Assembly (NCBI RefSeq): GCF_900104675.1 | Contig: NZ_LT629944.1 | Span: forward strand, 434,001 to 498,000 | Origin: Angelakisella massiliensis | GTDB taxonomy: Bacteria; Bacillota; Clostridia; Oscillospirales; Ruminococcaceae | Length of the DNA stretch: 64,000 nucleotides | Reading direction: 5' to 3' | Shown here: piece by piece, positions 26,225-35,298 of the stretch | Position numbering within the stretch: position 1 is the first letter of the stretch | Layout of the letters: each line of letters opens with the position of its first letter | The notes under the pieces: model-generated | Database searches by the model: none | What the model saw: the letters and a program-made list of their open reading frames with translations, nothing else | Told to the model about the DNA's origin: nothing | Translations under genes and position numbers: made by a program

Positions 26225-26458
26225 TCAGGCGTTTTTCTCCAGCTGGTCGTCGATGAAAGTTACCAACTGCTCCACGTTTTCCAGCTTCTCGTCCGGCTCA
26301 ATGGTGATGCCGAACTCATCCTCCAGACCCATGAGGATCTCGGTCATATCCAGAGAATCCAGCGCCAGGTCCTCAAAAGTGGTGCTCAGGGTAATCTCTT
26401 CCGGGTCCATTTCGCGGTAATCGCTGATGACTTTCACAATGCTTTCAAATGTAGACAT
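26225..26458 (-). CDS. acpP: Acyl carrier protein
   Basis: 77-residue acidic carrier with the phosphopantetheine site Ser35 in LALDSLDMTEIL and the usual four-helix pattern. It carries growing acyl chains for the Fab enzymes. GGGAGGAAT precedes ATG 26458. The 231 bp before fabK show no gene; a hairpin CGGT/ACCG and TTGAC-like hexamers are present there but no convincing second promoter. Confidence 0.98.
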   Translation of the reverse strand: MSTFESIVKVISDYREMDPEEITLSTTFEDLALDSLDMTEILMGLEDEFGITIEPDEKLENVEQLVTFIDDQLEKNA

Positions 26459-26512
26459 GATAATTCCTCCCTTTTTCTGTTCACAACTGAAATTGCCTCG
26501 AGGGGCTGTTTT

Positions 26513-27481
26513 TTACTTTTTTTCCTTTGCCCACCGCAGAATACAGGCTCCGGTGGTCAGTCCGCCTCCAAAAGCGGTGAGGGCCAGCAGGTCTCCTTTT
26601 TTCAGGCGTCCCTGGCGGCTCAGCTGATCCAGCAGGATGGGCAGGCTGGCCGCTGAAGTATTGCCGCACTGATCAATGTTGCTGGCGATTTTCTCTGCGG
26701 GCATCCCCAGCTTTTTCCGGGCCGCCTCCAAAATGCGCATATTGGCCTGATGAGGCACTACCAGAGCGATATCCTCCAGGGAAATCCCCGCTTCCTCTGC
26801 CACCTTTTCCACACCCTTGCTCATGGCGGACACGGCGAACTTGTATACCTCCTGGCCATTCATCATCAGGCTTGCAGGGCCCCGGTCATAGCCGGAATAG
26901 GGGCAGTTGCCGTTGACATGGGGAATACAGAGAGCATCATTGTTGCCGGCAGCGGACAGATGGATGGACAGCAGATCCTCTCCCGGCTCCAGTACCGCCG
27001 CCGCGGCCCCGTCTCCAAAAAGGACGCAGGTGCTGCGGTCGGTCCAATCCATCAGCCGGGTCATGGCCTCGGCACAGATGACCAGCACCTTCTTCACCCG
27101 TCCCCGGGCAAAGTATCCTGCCGCCGCATCCAATGCATACAGGAAACCGGAGCAGGCGGCGTTGAGATCATAAGCGGGGCAATGAGCTCCCAGCTCCTTT
27201 TGCACCATGCATCCCAGCGAGGGGGTAATATACTCTCCTGCCAAAGTGGCGCAGAGGATCAGATCCACCTGTTCCGGTGTGCTGCCGCTGTCCTCCAGAG
27301 CGGCACGGGCGGCAGCCACCGCCATATCCGTCACTGTTTCCTGGGCGGCCACATGACGGGCACGGATACCGGTGCGGGTGGAAATCCACTCGTCGCTGGT
27401 GTCCAAAAAAGCAGTAAGATCATCATTGGTAACCACCTTCCCAGGCAGATAGCTGCCGGTACCTGTGATGGTAAAGCTCAT
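26513..27481 (-). CDS. fabH: Beta-ketoacyl-ACP synthase III
   Basis: 322-residue enzyme that starts fatty-acid synthesis by condensing an acyl-CoA with malonyl-ACP. The triad is Cys110 (NAACSGFLYALD), His244 (VVPHQANMRI) and Asn274 (QCGNTSAAS). The start at ATG 27481 gives the standard MSFTITGTGSYLPGKVV N-terminus with GAGAGGAG upstream; a slightly longer frame exists but does not match the family. First gene of the fab-acc operon, about 65 nt after the predicted transcription start. Confidence 0.97.
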   Translation of the reverse strand: MSFTITGTGSYLPGKVVTNDDLTAFLDTSDEWISTRTGIRARHVAAQETVTDMAVAAARAALEDSGSTPEQVDLILCATLAGEYITPSLGCMVQKELGAHCPAYDLNAACSGFLYALDAAAGYFARGRVKKVLVICAEAMTRLMDWTDRSTCVLFGDGAAAAVLEPGEDLLSIHLSAAGNNDALCIPHVNGNCPYSGYDRGPASLMMNGQEVYKFAVSAMSKGVEKVAEEAGISLEDIALVVPHQANMRILEAARKKLGMPAEKIASNIDQCGNTSAASLPILLDQLSRQGRLKKGDLLALTAFGGGLTTGACILRWAKEKK

Positions 27482-27552
27482 GGAACAGACTCCTCTCTCC
27501 GGCCCCACTTCGCAAAGGCCGTGCCAGATTCAACCATTGATTTGACTGGAAC

Positions 27553-27582
27553 AGTATATTACTTTGAACTCCAAAGTGTCAA
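27553..27582 (-). promoter_or_regulatory. fab-acc operon promoter with FabT-like operator in the spacer
   Basis: On the minus strand a perfect TTGACA (27582-27577) and TATACT (27558-27553) are 18 bp apart. The spacer is almost filled by a palindrome that reads ACTTTGAACTCCAAAGT on the plus strand (27561-27577). Its core TTTGA-n3-(C)CAAA matches in layout the TTTGA-n3-TCAAA box bound by the MarR-type fatty-acid repressor FabT in Gram-positive bacteria. A bound repressor would cover the promoter completely. Confidence 0.8.
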
Positions 27583-27933
27583 GGGTTTTGACCCCCGAAT
27601 TTGTAAAAAAATTGTAACAGGCGTTACACACCGTTAAAAGTCCCAAAAACATTTCTGAAACTCACAGGAAGCTGTTAAGAACGTCAAAACCAGCTTGTCC
27701 CCTTTGTAAAGGTTGCCGGACCTGTCTGTCTTAATCATTGAATGATTTTACCAATAAACACGGGCATAATCTGTCATGGTCGGTCGGATTCCCGGAAAAA
27801 AAACGGTGGGCATACAATCTGGATAAAGCCGGGGAATACCAAAAGCAGTGGCGGAACTGGAGCGGTTTTACCGGTACTCCCCTCTTCGCCCCAACGGCAG
27901 CGCCCTGCCGACAGACAAATCACCATCCACCTA

Positions 27934-27973
27934 TATAGTTGTGTTGACAACTATACCGCTTCACCGATATAAT
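27934..27973 (+). promoter_or_regulatory. MATE-marR promoter with MarR-type palindrome over the -35 box
   Basis: Consensus TTGACA (27944-27949) and TATAAT (27968-27973), 18 bp apart. A perfect inverted repeat, TATAGTTGT (27934-27942) and ACAACTATA (27947-27955), straddles the -35 box. Palindromes of this size are typical MarR-family operators, so the downstream MarR protein probably represses its own operon from here. Confidence 0.85.
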
Positions 27974-28030
27974 GGTAAAGGACGATTTTTTCCCCCATCT
28001 CCACGGGAATCGTAATTTGCACAGAAAGGG

Positions 28031-29443
28031 ATGTTCAGATTGAGCGAGCGTTCTCAAACTTCCGATGAACTTCAGGAACGGAAATTCCGGCAAATGGTGG
28101 AAACTCCCATCCCCAAGCTGATCGTTACCTTATCCATCCCCACCATCATCAGTATGCTGGTCAGCTCCATTTACAATATGGCCGACACTTTCTTTGTAGG
28201 CCGTTTGGGCACCAGCGCCACTGGGGCTGTGGGCGTGGTTTTTTCCCTGATGGCTCTCATCCAGGCAATCGGCTTTACCCTGGGCATGGGGTCCGGCAAT
28301 TACATTTCCCGGCTGCTGGGACAGAAAAACCGGGAGAAAGCGGAAGTGGTCGCCGCCACCGGTTTTTTCACCGCACTGGCTTTGGGCGCACTATTAGGCG
28401 CCCTGGGTCTTATTTTTCTGGAACCGCTGGTGCGGATACTGGGCGCTACTGATACCATCCTGCCATACGCCAAGGACTACGCCTCCTATATCCTCATCGG
28501 TTTTCCCTACATGGCCGCATCCTTTGTGCTCAATAACATCCTTCGTTATCAGGGCAACGCCATGATGGCCATGACCGGTATCGCCACCGGCGGCATCCTC
28601 AATATCGTGCTGGACCCCATCTTTATTTTTGTGCTGGATATGGGCACCGGCGGCGCGGCGCTGGCTACTATTCTCAGCCAGCTGGTCAGCTTCTGCATCC
28701 TGCTGTATCATTCTTTGGGACGAAACGGCAATCTGGGCATCCATATCAGTAAATTCACCTTCAGCTGGGCGGTCCATCGGGAGATCATCCGGGTGGGAAT
28801 GCCCTCCTTCTACCGCCAGGGACTGGCCAGCCTGTCCACCATCTGTCTGAATCTCAGCGCGGGCCCATTTGGCGACGCTGCCATTGCTGCTATGTCTGTG
28901 GTAAGCAAGGTGTTCATGTTTGCTCTTTCCGCCCTGCTGGGCTTTGGTCAGGGCTTCCAGCCGGTATGCGGCTTCAACTACGGCGCTTCCCGTTATGACC
29001 GGGTACGGGAAGCCTTCTGGTTCTGCGTCCGTACCGCTTTTCTGGTTCTGGTTCTGCTGGGAACATTGGGCTTTATCTTTGCCCCCCAGATCGTGGAACT
29101 GTTCCGGAAAGGCGATCCCGAGGTCATCCGCATCGGCTCCATGGGGCTTCGGTTCCAGGCGGTGGTATTCCCTCTCTGCGGTATCACCACCATGGTCAAT
29201 ATGCTCACCCAGTCGGTAGGTGCCAGCGGTCGGGCTTCCATTCTGGCCATGTCCCGCCAGGGTATCTTCTTTATCCCCCTGGTCATCATTCTGCCCAGGC
29301 TGTTTGATGTCACCGGTGTGGCAATCAGCCAGCCTTTATCGGATCTGTGCACGTTTCTGCTGGCCGTTCCTTTGGGGATGCTGACCCTGCGGGAACTGAC
29401 ACAAAAAGAACAGCTGCAAAAGCAGAACAAAGAAGGAGTATAA
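28031..29443 (+). CDS. MATE-family efflux transporter
   Basis: 470-residue multidrug-and-toxin-extrusion protein of the DinF/NorM type with 12 predicted helices. Family segments include IPTIISMLVSSIYNMADTFFVGRLG near the N-terminus, GFTLGMGSGNYISRLLG, and GFGQGFQPVCGFNYGA in the second half. It exports cationic drugs or metabolites using H+ or Na+; the substrate is unknown. It is translated from ATG 28031 (AAAGGG upstream). The marR gene follows 1 bp after its stop, which ties its expression to that regulator. Confidence 0.94.
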   Translation: MFRLSERSQTSDELQERKFRQMVETPIPKLIVTLSIPTIISMLVSSIYNMADTFFVGRLGTSATGAVGVVFSLMALIQAIGFTLGMGSGNYISRLLGQKNREKAEVVAATGFFTALALGALLGALGLIFLEPLVRILGATDTILPYAKDYASYILIGFPYMAASFVLNNILRYQGNAMMAMTGIATGGILNIVLDPIFIFVLDMGTGGAALATILSQLVSFCILLYHSLGRNGNLGIHISKFTFSWAVHREIIRVGMPSFYRQGLASLSTICLNLSAGPFGDAAIAAMSVVSKVFMFALSALLGFGQGFQPVCGFNYGASRYDRVREAFWFCVRTAFLVLVLLGTLGFIFAPQIVELFRKGDPEVIRIGSMGLRFQAVVFPLCGITTMVNMLTQSVGASGRASILAMSRQGIFFIPLVIILPRLFDVTGVAISQPLSDLCTFLLAVPLGMLTLRELTQKEQLQKQNKEGV

Positions 29444-29444
29444 T

Positions 29445-29909
29445 ATGCCTCAGCAGAAAGCCAATCGCTTTATTTCCATTCTTTACCGATACAGCCAGCG
29501 GTACTTTACACAACAGCTGCGGCGCATTGATTGTCCCATCGAGGTGGGAGAGATGTCCTGTTTTCTCCAGGCCTGCCGGCATCCCGGCATCAGTCAGGAC
29601 GGCATCGCCGCCAATCTTTATATGGATAAAGCCACTGTGGCCCGTACGCTCCAGCGGCTGGAGCACAGCGGATATATTCGCCGTGAGCCCTGCGAGACCG
29701 ACCGGCGGATGAATCTGATCTATGCCACTGACCAGGCGGAGCCTATTTTCCGTCAACTGCAGGAGCTTATTGAGCAATATCACCAGATGCTTTACGCCGG
29801 TATGACCGAAGAAGAGATTCAGGTGGCGGTACAGATGCTCATCCGGATGAAGGAGAATGTTTCCCGCACCCTCCGCTGCCGCCAGGAGGAGGACCAGGAA
29901 GAAAGATAA
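29445..29909 (+). CDS. MarR-family transcriptional regulator
   Basis: 154-residue winged-helix repressor. The recognition region is GISQDGIAANLYMDKATVARTLQRLEHSGYIRR, followed by the wing with D-R-R (ETDRRMNLIYAT); the N- and C-terminal helices form the dimer interface. AAGGAG lies 9 nt before ATG. It is in an operon with the MATE pump and most likely binds the palindrome at 27934-27955, with a drug-like ligand relieving repression. That palindrome differs from the fab operator, so this protein is not an obvious FabT. Confidence 0.92.
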   Translation: MPQQKANRFISILYRYSQRYFTQQLRRIDCPIEVGEMSCFLQACRHPGISQDGIAANLYMDKATVARTLQRLEHSGYIRREPCETDRRMNLIYATDQAEPIFRQLQELIEQYHQMLYAGMTEEEIQVAVQMLIRMKENVSRTLRCRQEEDQEER

Positions 29910-29920
29910 TGCCTGAGGGC

Positions 29921-29949
29921 TTGCTTTTCCAGGGGATTTGTGGTAGAGT
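29921..29949 (+). promoter_or_regulatory. Promoter of the cysS T-box transcript
   Basis: TTGCTT (29921-29926) and TAGAGT (29944-29949) are 17 bp apart, with TG two bases before the -10. It begins 12 bp after the marR stop. Transcription should start near 29956, just ahead of stem I of the T-box. Confidence 0.6.
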
Positions 29950-29955
29950 AAAGGC

Positions 29956-30210
29956 CACAAGCATAAACGCCGTGACACAGGAAGAAGTACCCTTTTCCGC
30001 GGCCTGTTCAGAGAGGAGCGTCTCCGGCTGCAAGCGCTCCCAAAAGCGGGAAAAGGCGAATGCACCTGTCAGCGCCGGGAGGAAATTCCCTGGCGGGTGG
30101 CTCCCGTTACCGGGCCGGACCGTTGCAGACGGTCTTTGAGTGAAAAAACGAAGTGGAACCGCGGTCATGCCGCCTTCGCTGTCCTTTGGGATGGGAAGGC
30201 GGCTTTTTTT
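29956..30210 (+). ncRNA. T-box leader (tRNA-Cys sensing) upstream of cysS
   Basis: A class I T-box riboswitch. Stem I shows GAAGAAGTA (29981-29989, AGTA loop-E-like motif), the distal GAGAGG...GGCTGCAAG pattern (about 30010-30035) and the specifier side GAA-TGC-ACC, with TGC (Cys) at 30061-30063. The conserved T-box sequence AAGTGGAACCGCGG is at 30151-30164. It is followed by a terminator, GCCGCCTT/AAGGCGGC plus seven T (30169-30210). Uncharged tRNA-Cys should base-pair with TGC and TGGAA, favour the antiterminator and switch on cysS. Confidence 0.95.
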
Positions 30211-30415
30211 ATCCCACAGCAGCGCAAAAGCTCCGGAAAACAGAGGGTATCTCTGGAAGCCGGACAGGAGCATCCGCAAAAGCGGCCATTCTTTTCACTG
30301 CTTGATGGATTTGTTTTGCCTCAAAATTCCTTTTTGGGGCAAGATGATCTCTGTTGGAAAAAAGGTTCTATTCTTTTACCTGTCAACATATCACAGAAAA
30401 ATGGAGGAGATATCG

Positions 30416-31810
30416 ATGAAAGTATTCAACACCCTGTCCCGGCAGAAGGAAGAATTTATCCCTCATGAGGAGGGAAAGGTGAAGATGTACGCCTGCGGTC
30501 CCACCGTGTACAACTTTATCCATATCGGAAACGCCCGTCCCCTCTGCGTCTTTGACGTGCTGCGCCGCTACCTGGAGTTCCGGGGCTATCAGGTGCGTTT
30601 TGTTCAGAACTTCACTGACATTGATGACAAAATCATCAACAAGGCCAACGAGGAAGGCACCGATTATAAGACTGTCTCCGAGCGGTATATCGAAGAGTAC
30701 TGGACCGATGTCAAAGGATTGGGCGTGCGTCCCGCCACTGTCCATCCCAAGGCCACTGAAACCATTCCGGAGATCATTGCCATCGTTCAGGAGATCATTG
30801 ACAACGGCTATGGCTATGTGGTAGACGGCAGCGTTTACTTCCGCTCCAGAAAGTTTAAAGATTACGGAAAGCTGTCCCATCAGCCCCTGGAGGAGCTGGA
30901 CGCCGGCAACCGCATCGAGGTCACCGACGGCAAGGAGGATGGACTGGACTTCGTGCTGTGGAAGGCCGCCAAGCCCGGAGAACCCAGCTGGGAATCTCCC
31001 TGGGGCCAGGGACGTCCCGGCTGGCACATTGAGTGCACCGCGATGATCCGCAAGCACCTCCAGGACCCCATCGATATCCATTGCGGCGGCCAGGATCTGA
31101 TCTTCCCCCATCATGAGAATGAAATCGCCCAGGCGGAGTGCTGCTGCGGACATAGCGAATACTCCCGCTACTGGATGCACAACGGCTTCATCAACGTGGA
31201 CAGCCGGAAGATGAGCAAATCCCTGGGCAACTTCTTCACCGTCCGGGAAGTGGCCAATAAATACGGGTATGAGCCGATCAAGTTCATGATGATCCAGGCC
31301 CATTACCGCAGCCCCATCAACTATACCCTGGAAGTGATCGAGCAGTGCCAGGCTGGTCTGGAACGGCTGTATACCTGCCGGAACAACCTGGACTTCGCTC
31401 TGAAAAACGCCGTGGAAGGCGAGCTGGACAAAGACTTTGCCGCCCAGGTGGACAGCCGCCGGGAGCAGTTCATCACCGCCATGGACGATGACCTGAACAC
31501 CGCCGACGGCCTTTCCGCTGTCTTTGAGCTGGCCCGGGACATCAACAGCTACACCGCCCAGCCCAGAACCAAGGCTTCTCTGGAATATGCCGCCCAAGTC
31601 TTTGACCAGCTGACCGATGTGCTGGGCATCCTCTATAACCGCAAGGAAGAGAACCTGGACCAGGAGATCGAAGATCTCATCGCTCAGCGTCAGGCGGCCC
31701 GGAAGGCCCGTGACTTCGCCACCGCTGACAAGATCCGTGACGATCTGAAAGCCCGGGGCATCATCCTGGAGGACACTCCTCAAGGCGTCAAATGGAGCCG
31801 CCAGAAATAA
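30416..31810 (+). CDS. cysS: Cysteinyl-tRNA synthetase
   Basis: 464-residue class I synthetase that charges tRNA-Cys. Zinc and cysteine ligands include Cys in MYACGPTVYNFIHIGNARP (with HIGN as the HIGH box), Cys in GWHIECTAM and the GGQDLIFPHHENEIAQ segment; the second signature is KMSKS. The DALR/anticodon region follows. The frame is open for 92 codons upstream, but ATG 30416 has GGAGGAG 8 nt before it and gives the family N-terminus (MKVFNTLSRQKEEF). About 205 nt separate the T-box terminator from this start. Confidence 0.98.
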   Translation: MKVFNTLSRQKEEFIPHEEGKVKMYACGPTVYNFIHIGNARPLCVFDVLRRYLEFRGYQVRFVQNFTDIDDKIINKANEEGTDYKTVSERYIEEYWTDVKGLGVRPATVHPKATETIPEIIAIVQEIIDNGYGYVVDGSVYFRSRKFKDYGKLSHQPLEELDAGNRIEVTDGKEDGLDFVLWKAAKPGEPSWESPWGQGRPGWHIECTAMIRKHLQDPIDIHCGGQDLIFPHHENEIAQAECCCGHSEYSRYWMHNGFINVDSRKMSKSLGNFFTVREVANKYGYEPIKFMMIQAHYRSPINYTLEVIEQCQAGLERLYTCRNNLDFALKNAVEGELDKDFAAQVDSRREQFITAMDDDLNTADGLSAVFELARDINSYTAQPRTKASLEYAAQVFDQLTDVLGILYNRKEENLDQEIEDLIAQRQAARKARDFATADKIRDDLKARGIILEDTPQGVKWSRQK

Positions 31811-31841
31811 ACCGCTTGCAGAGATAAAGGGGGATGTTCAA

Positions 31842-32828
31842 ATGCGTTTGGCAACAGTAGGTACCAGTTGGATCACCAGGGATCTGATCGCCGCCGCCCG
31901 GCAGCAGGGCCGGCTGGAGCCCTGGGCTGTATGTTCCAGAACAATGGAACGGGGGCGGGCTTTCGGGGCGGAGAACGGTATCCAGCGGGTCTTCGACAGC
32001 TATGAAGCCCTTTTGGCCGACCCCCAGGTGGATGTGGTTTATCTGGGCACGCCCAACTCCCTTCACTTTTCTCAGATGAAGGCGGCTCTCCTGGCTGGAA
32101 AAGCTGTCATCTGTGAAAAGCCCTTTGTCTCCAATATGGAGGAATTTCATCAAATCAAAGCGCTGGTGGAAGAGCAGGGCAGCATGGTCTTTGAGGCCAT
32201 TACCACCTGCTATGTGCCCAATTTCCACCGGCTGCGGGATGCTTTGAATCAAATTGGTCCCGTTCATGCCGCCCGTCTGGAATTCACCCAAAAATCCCAG
32301 CGCTTTGACGCTTTGAAGAACGGCAGCCGAATCACCGCTTTTGACCGGAACTATTCCGGCGGCGCCCTGTATGATATCGGCGTGTATGCGGTCCATTTGG
32401 CGGCGGGATTGTTCGGTAAGCCGGAAAAAGTCTTTTGCATCAGCAACTGGCAGCAGCAGGATATTGATACTTCCGATGCCCTGCTGCTGGGCTATCCGGA
32501 AATGGTCTGCTCTGTCCTTTGTTCCAAGGACAGCCACTCCGACCAGCGCAGCGTCATTCAGGGAGAAAACGGTTATCTGCTGATTCAGGGATCTCCCGCC
32601 TATTGCGATGACATCCAACTGTGTCTGGCGGGACAGGAACCGGTAACCATTTCTCAGCCTCGCCAGTGGCAGCGGATGACCTACGAGCTGGATCATTTTG
32701 TTTCCGCTTTTGAACGGCATGACCTGGATGCGGTTCGCCGAGGGCTGGAGCAAAGTGAGCGAGTGATGGATATCCTCTGCCGTGCCCGGATGCACTGCGG
32801 CCTGCGTTTCGCTGCAGATGAACAATAA
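31842..32828 (+). CDS. Gfo/Idh/MocA-family oxidoreductase
   Basis: 328-residue NAD(P)-dependent dehydrogenase. The N-terminal Rossmann domain begins RLATVGTSWITRDLI and contains GTPNSLHFSQMKAALLAGKAVICEKPF with the catalytic-type Lys of the EKP motif. The C-terminal domain has GGALYDIGVYAVHLAAG, giving the D-x-x-x-x-x-H pair. It probably oxidises a sugar, inositol or sugar-derivative hydroxyl; the substrate is unknown. AAGGGGG precedes ATG 31842. It follows cysS by 31 bp, so part of its expression may come from the T-box transcript. Confidence 0.93.
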   Translation: MRLATVGTSWITRDLIAAARQQGRLEPWAVCSRTMERGRAFGAENGIQRVFDSYEALLADPQVDVVYLGTPNSLHFSQMKAALLAGKAVICEKPFVSNMEEFHQIKALVEEQGSMVFEAITTCYVPNFHRLRDALNQIGPVHAARLEFTQKSQRFDALKNGSRITAFDRNYSGGALYDIGVYAVHLAAGLFGKPEKVFCISNWQQQDIDTSDALLLGYPEMVCSVLCSKDSHSDQRSVIQGENGYLLIQGSPAYCDDIQLCLAGQEPVTISQPRQWQRMTYELDHFVSAFERHDLDAVRRGLEQSERVMDILCRARMHCGLRFAADEQ

Positions 32829-32853
32829 GCTCCCATTTCAGCGCAATAAAAAG

Positions 32854-32896
32854 AGCGCCTCCACCGGCAGTTTTGCTGATGGAGGCGCTTGTTATA
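32854..32896 (+). terminator. Terminator after the oxidoreductase gene
   Basis: AGCGCCTCCA and TGGAGGCGCT (32854-32863, 32880-32889) form a 10-bp stem, followed by TGTTATATTT. It lies 25 bp after the stop codon and is the likely end of the cysS-oxidoreductase transcript. Confidence 0.75.
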
Positions 32897-32919
32897 TTTG
32901 GTGATTCCGGGAAACGCTG

Positions 32920-32949
32920 TTGGGGCAAGATAAATCTTTCTGCTATAAC
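32920..32949 (+). promoter_or_regulatory. Promoter-like element ahead of the hairpin-rich intergenic region
   Basis: TTGGGG (32920-32925) and TATAAC (32944-32949), 18 bp apart, with TG two bases before the -10. No gene follows on this strand. If active, it would produce a transcript of about 450 nt running through the inverted duplication and the hairpin series to the terminator at 33391-33415. Confidence 0.4.
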
Positions 32950-33073
32950 TGTATCCACCCAAGTAAAAATCAAGGTACCCTTCACTGGTCTCTGGAAACG
33001 CCGGGTCCAATCCTCTTGATTCTGCATCCTGGCGGACACAAGGCCAGGTACAAGGGCAAACCATATGTTGTGC

Positions 33074-33202
33074 GTTTTATAATTTTAAATTTTCCTGGGA
33101 ATCAGGTTTTTCTGTAATTTGAAGAGGTGGCACATGAAGTGCCGCCGCTCAGACTATAGAAAAACCTAATTCCAAGAAAAGACAAAATTCAAAATTATAA
33201 AA
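33074..33202. repeat. Imperfect inverted duplication with a hairpin at its centre
   Basis: The left arm (about 33074-33114, TTTTATAATTTTAAATTTT then AATCAGGTTTTTCTGTA) recurs as a reverse complement at about 33156-33202 with a few changes; AGGTTTTTCT / AGAAAAACCT is exact. Between the arms, GGTGGCAC-ATGAA-GTGCCGCC (33126-33146) forms a hairpin. Similarity of the arms extends outward toward 33060 and 33225. Open frames on both strands reflect the duplication and are not considered genes. Confidence 0.75.
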
Positions 33203-33227
33203 ATCAGGACATGTGCCTGATTTTTAT
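33199..33227. terminator. Bidirectional terminator-like hairpin (probable aspS end)
   Basis: AAAATCAGG and CCTGATTTT pair around a 7-nt loop. On the minus strand the stem is followed by TATAATTTT, on the plus strand by TATA. For the minus-strand hisS-aspS transcript this is the first hairpin with a good U-run, 200 bp past the aspS stop. Confidence 0.55.
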
Positions 33228-33236
33228 ACCACGACC

Positions 33237-33408
33237 CGCGCCCACTGGGGCGCGAAACCGGGGGTATCGAAGCTGGTTTCATCAGGAACCAGCTTCGTAT
33301 CCAGGGGATATTGGATACCCCCTGGAAGCGTGTCGATTTTTTCGACACGCTCAGGCGGCGGCACATAAAGTGCCGCCGCCCCTTTGCTCTCCCCGCTCTG
33401 GCGCGGGG
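33237..33408. repeat. Array of six consecutive hairpins
   Basis: Six stems in 172 bp, each separated by 3-14 bp. They are CGCGCCC/GGGCGCG (33237-33254), CGAAGCTGGTT/AACCAGCTTCG (33268-33297), CCAGGGG/CCCCTGG (33301-33325), GCGTGTCG/CGACACGC (33328-33350), GGCGGCGGCAC/GTGCCGCCGCC (33354-33380) and CCCCGC/GCGGGG (33391-33408). All stems are perfect. The fifth resembles the central hairpin of the neighbouring inverted duplication. The last is followed by TTTTTCTTT on the plus strand. No protein-coding frame fits the whole array. Confidence 0.85.
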
Positions 33409-33415
33409 TTTTTCT
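33391..33415 (+). terminator. Plus-strand terminator at the end of the hairpin array
   Basis: CCCCGC-TCTGGC-GCGGGG followed by TTTTTCTTT, 9-15 bp before the convergent aspS stop. No plus-strand gene ends near it, which is why a non-coding transcript is suspected. Confidence 0.6.
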
Positions 33416-33423
33416 TTGGATTT

Positions 33424-35208
<1,785 letters not shown>

Positions 35209-35298
35209 AACTGCTTCCTCCAAAACAATGCCTCTTTTCAGGCAGGATTGAAAACTTTACAGGCCCGGCCCACCGGACCTTTTTCCTCCCCAGGGAGA

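Larger units (their letters stand above)
27482..28030. other. 549-bp divergent gap between fabH and the MATE gene
   Basis: Carries two promoter/operator modules, one on each strand (27553-27582 minus, 27934-27973 plus). The middle (about 27600-27930) has no gene with a ribosome site or family match, although short frames are open there. Confidence 0.6.

Noticed and set aside
29445-29909. The MarR gene as a local FabT
   Set aside because: It is in an operon with a MATE pump and behind a palindrome (TATAGTTGT/ACAACTATA) unlike the fab operator. FabT is usually adjacent to fabH in the same operon.
32920-33366. Short open frames on both strands around the inverted duplication
   Set aside because: They share residues (F-I-I-L-N-F) only because the DNA is duplicated in inverted orientation; no ribosome sites or family matches.
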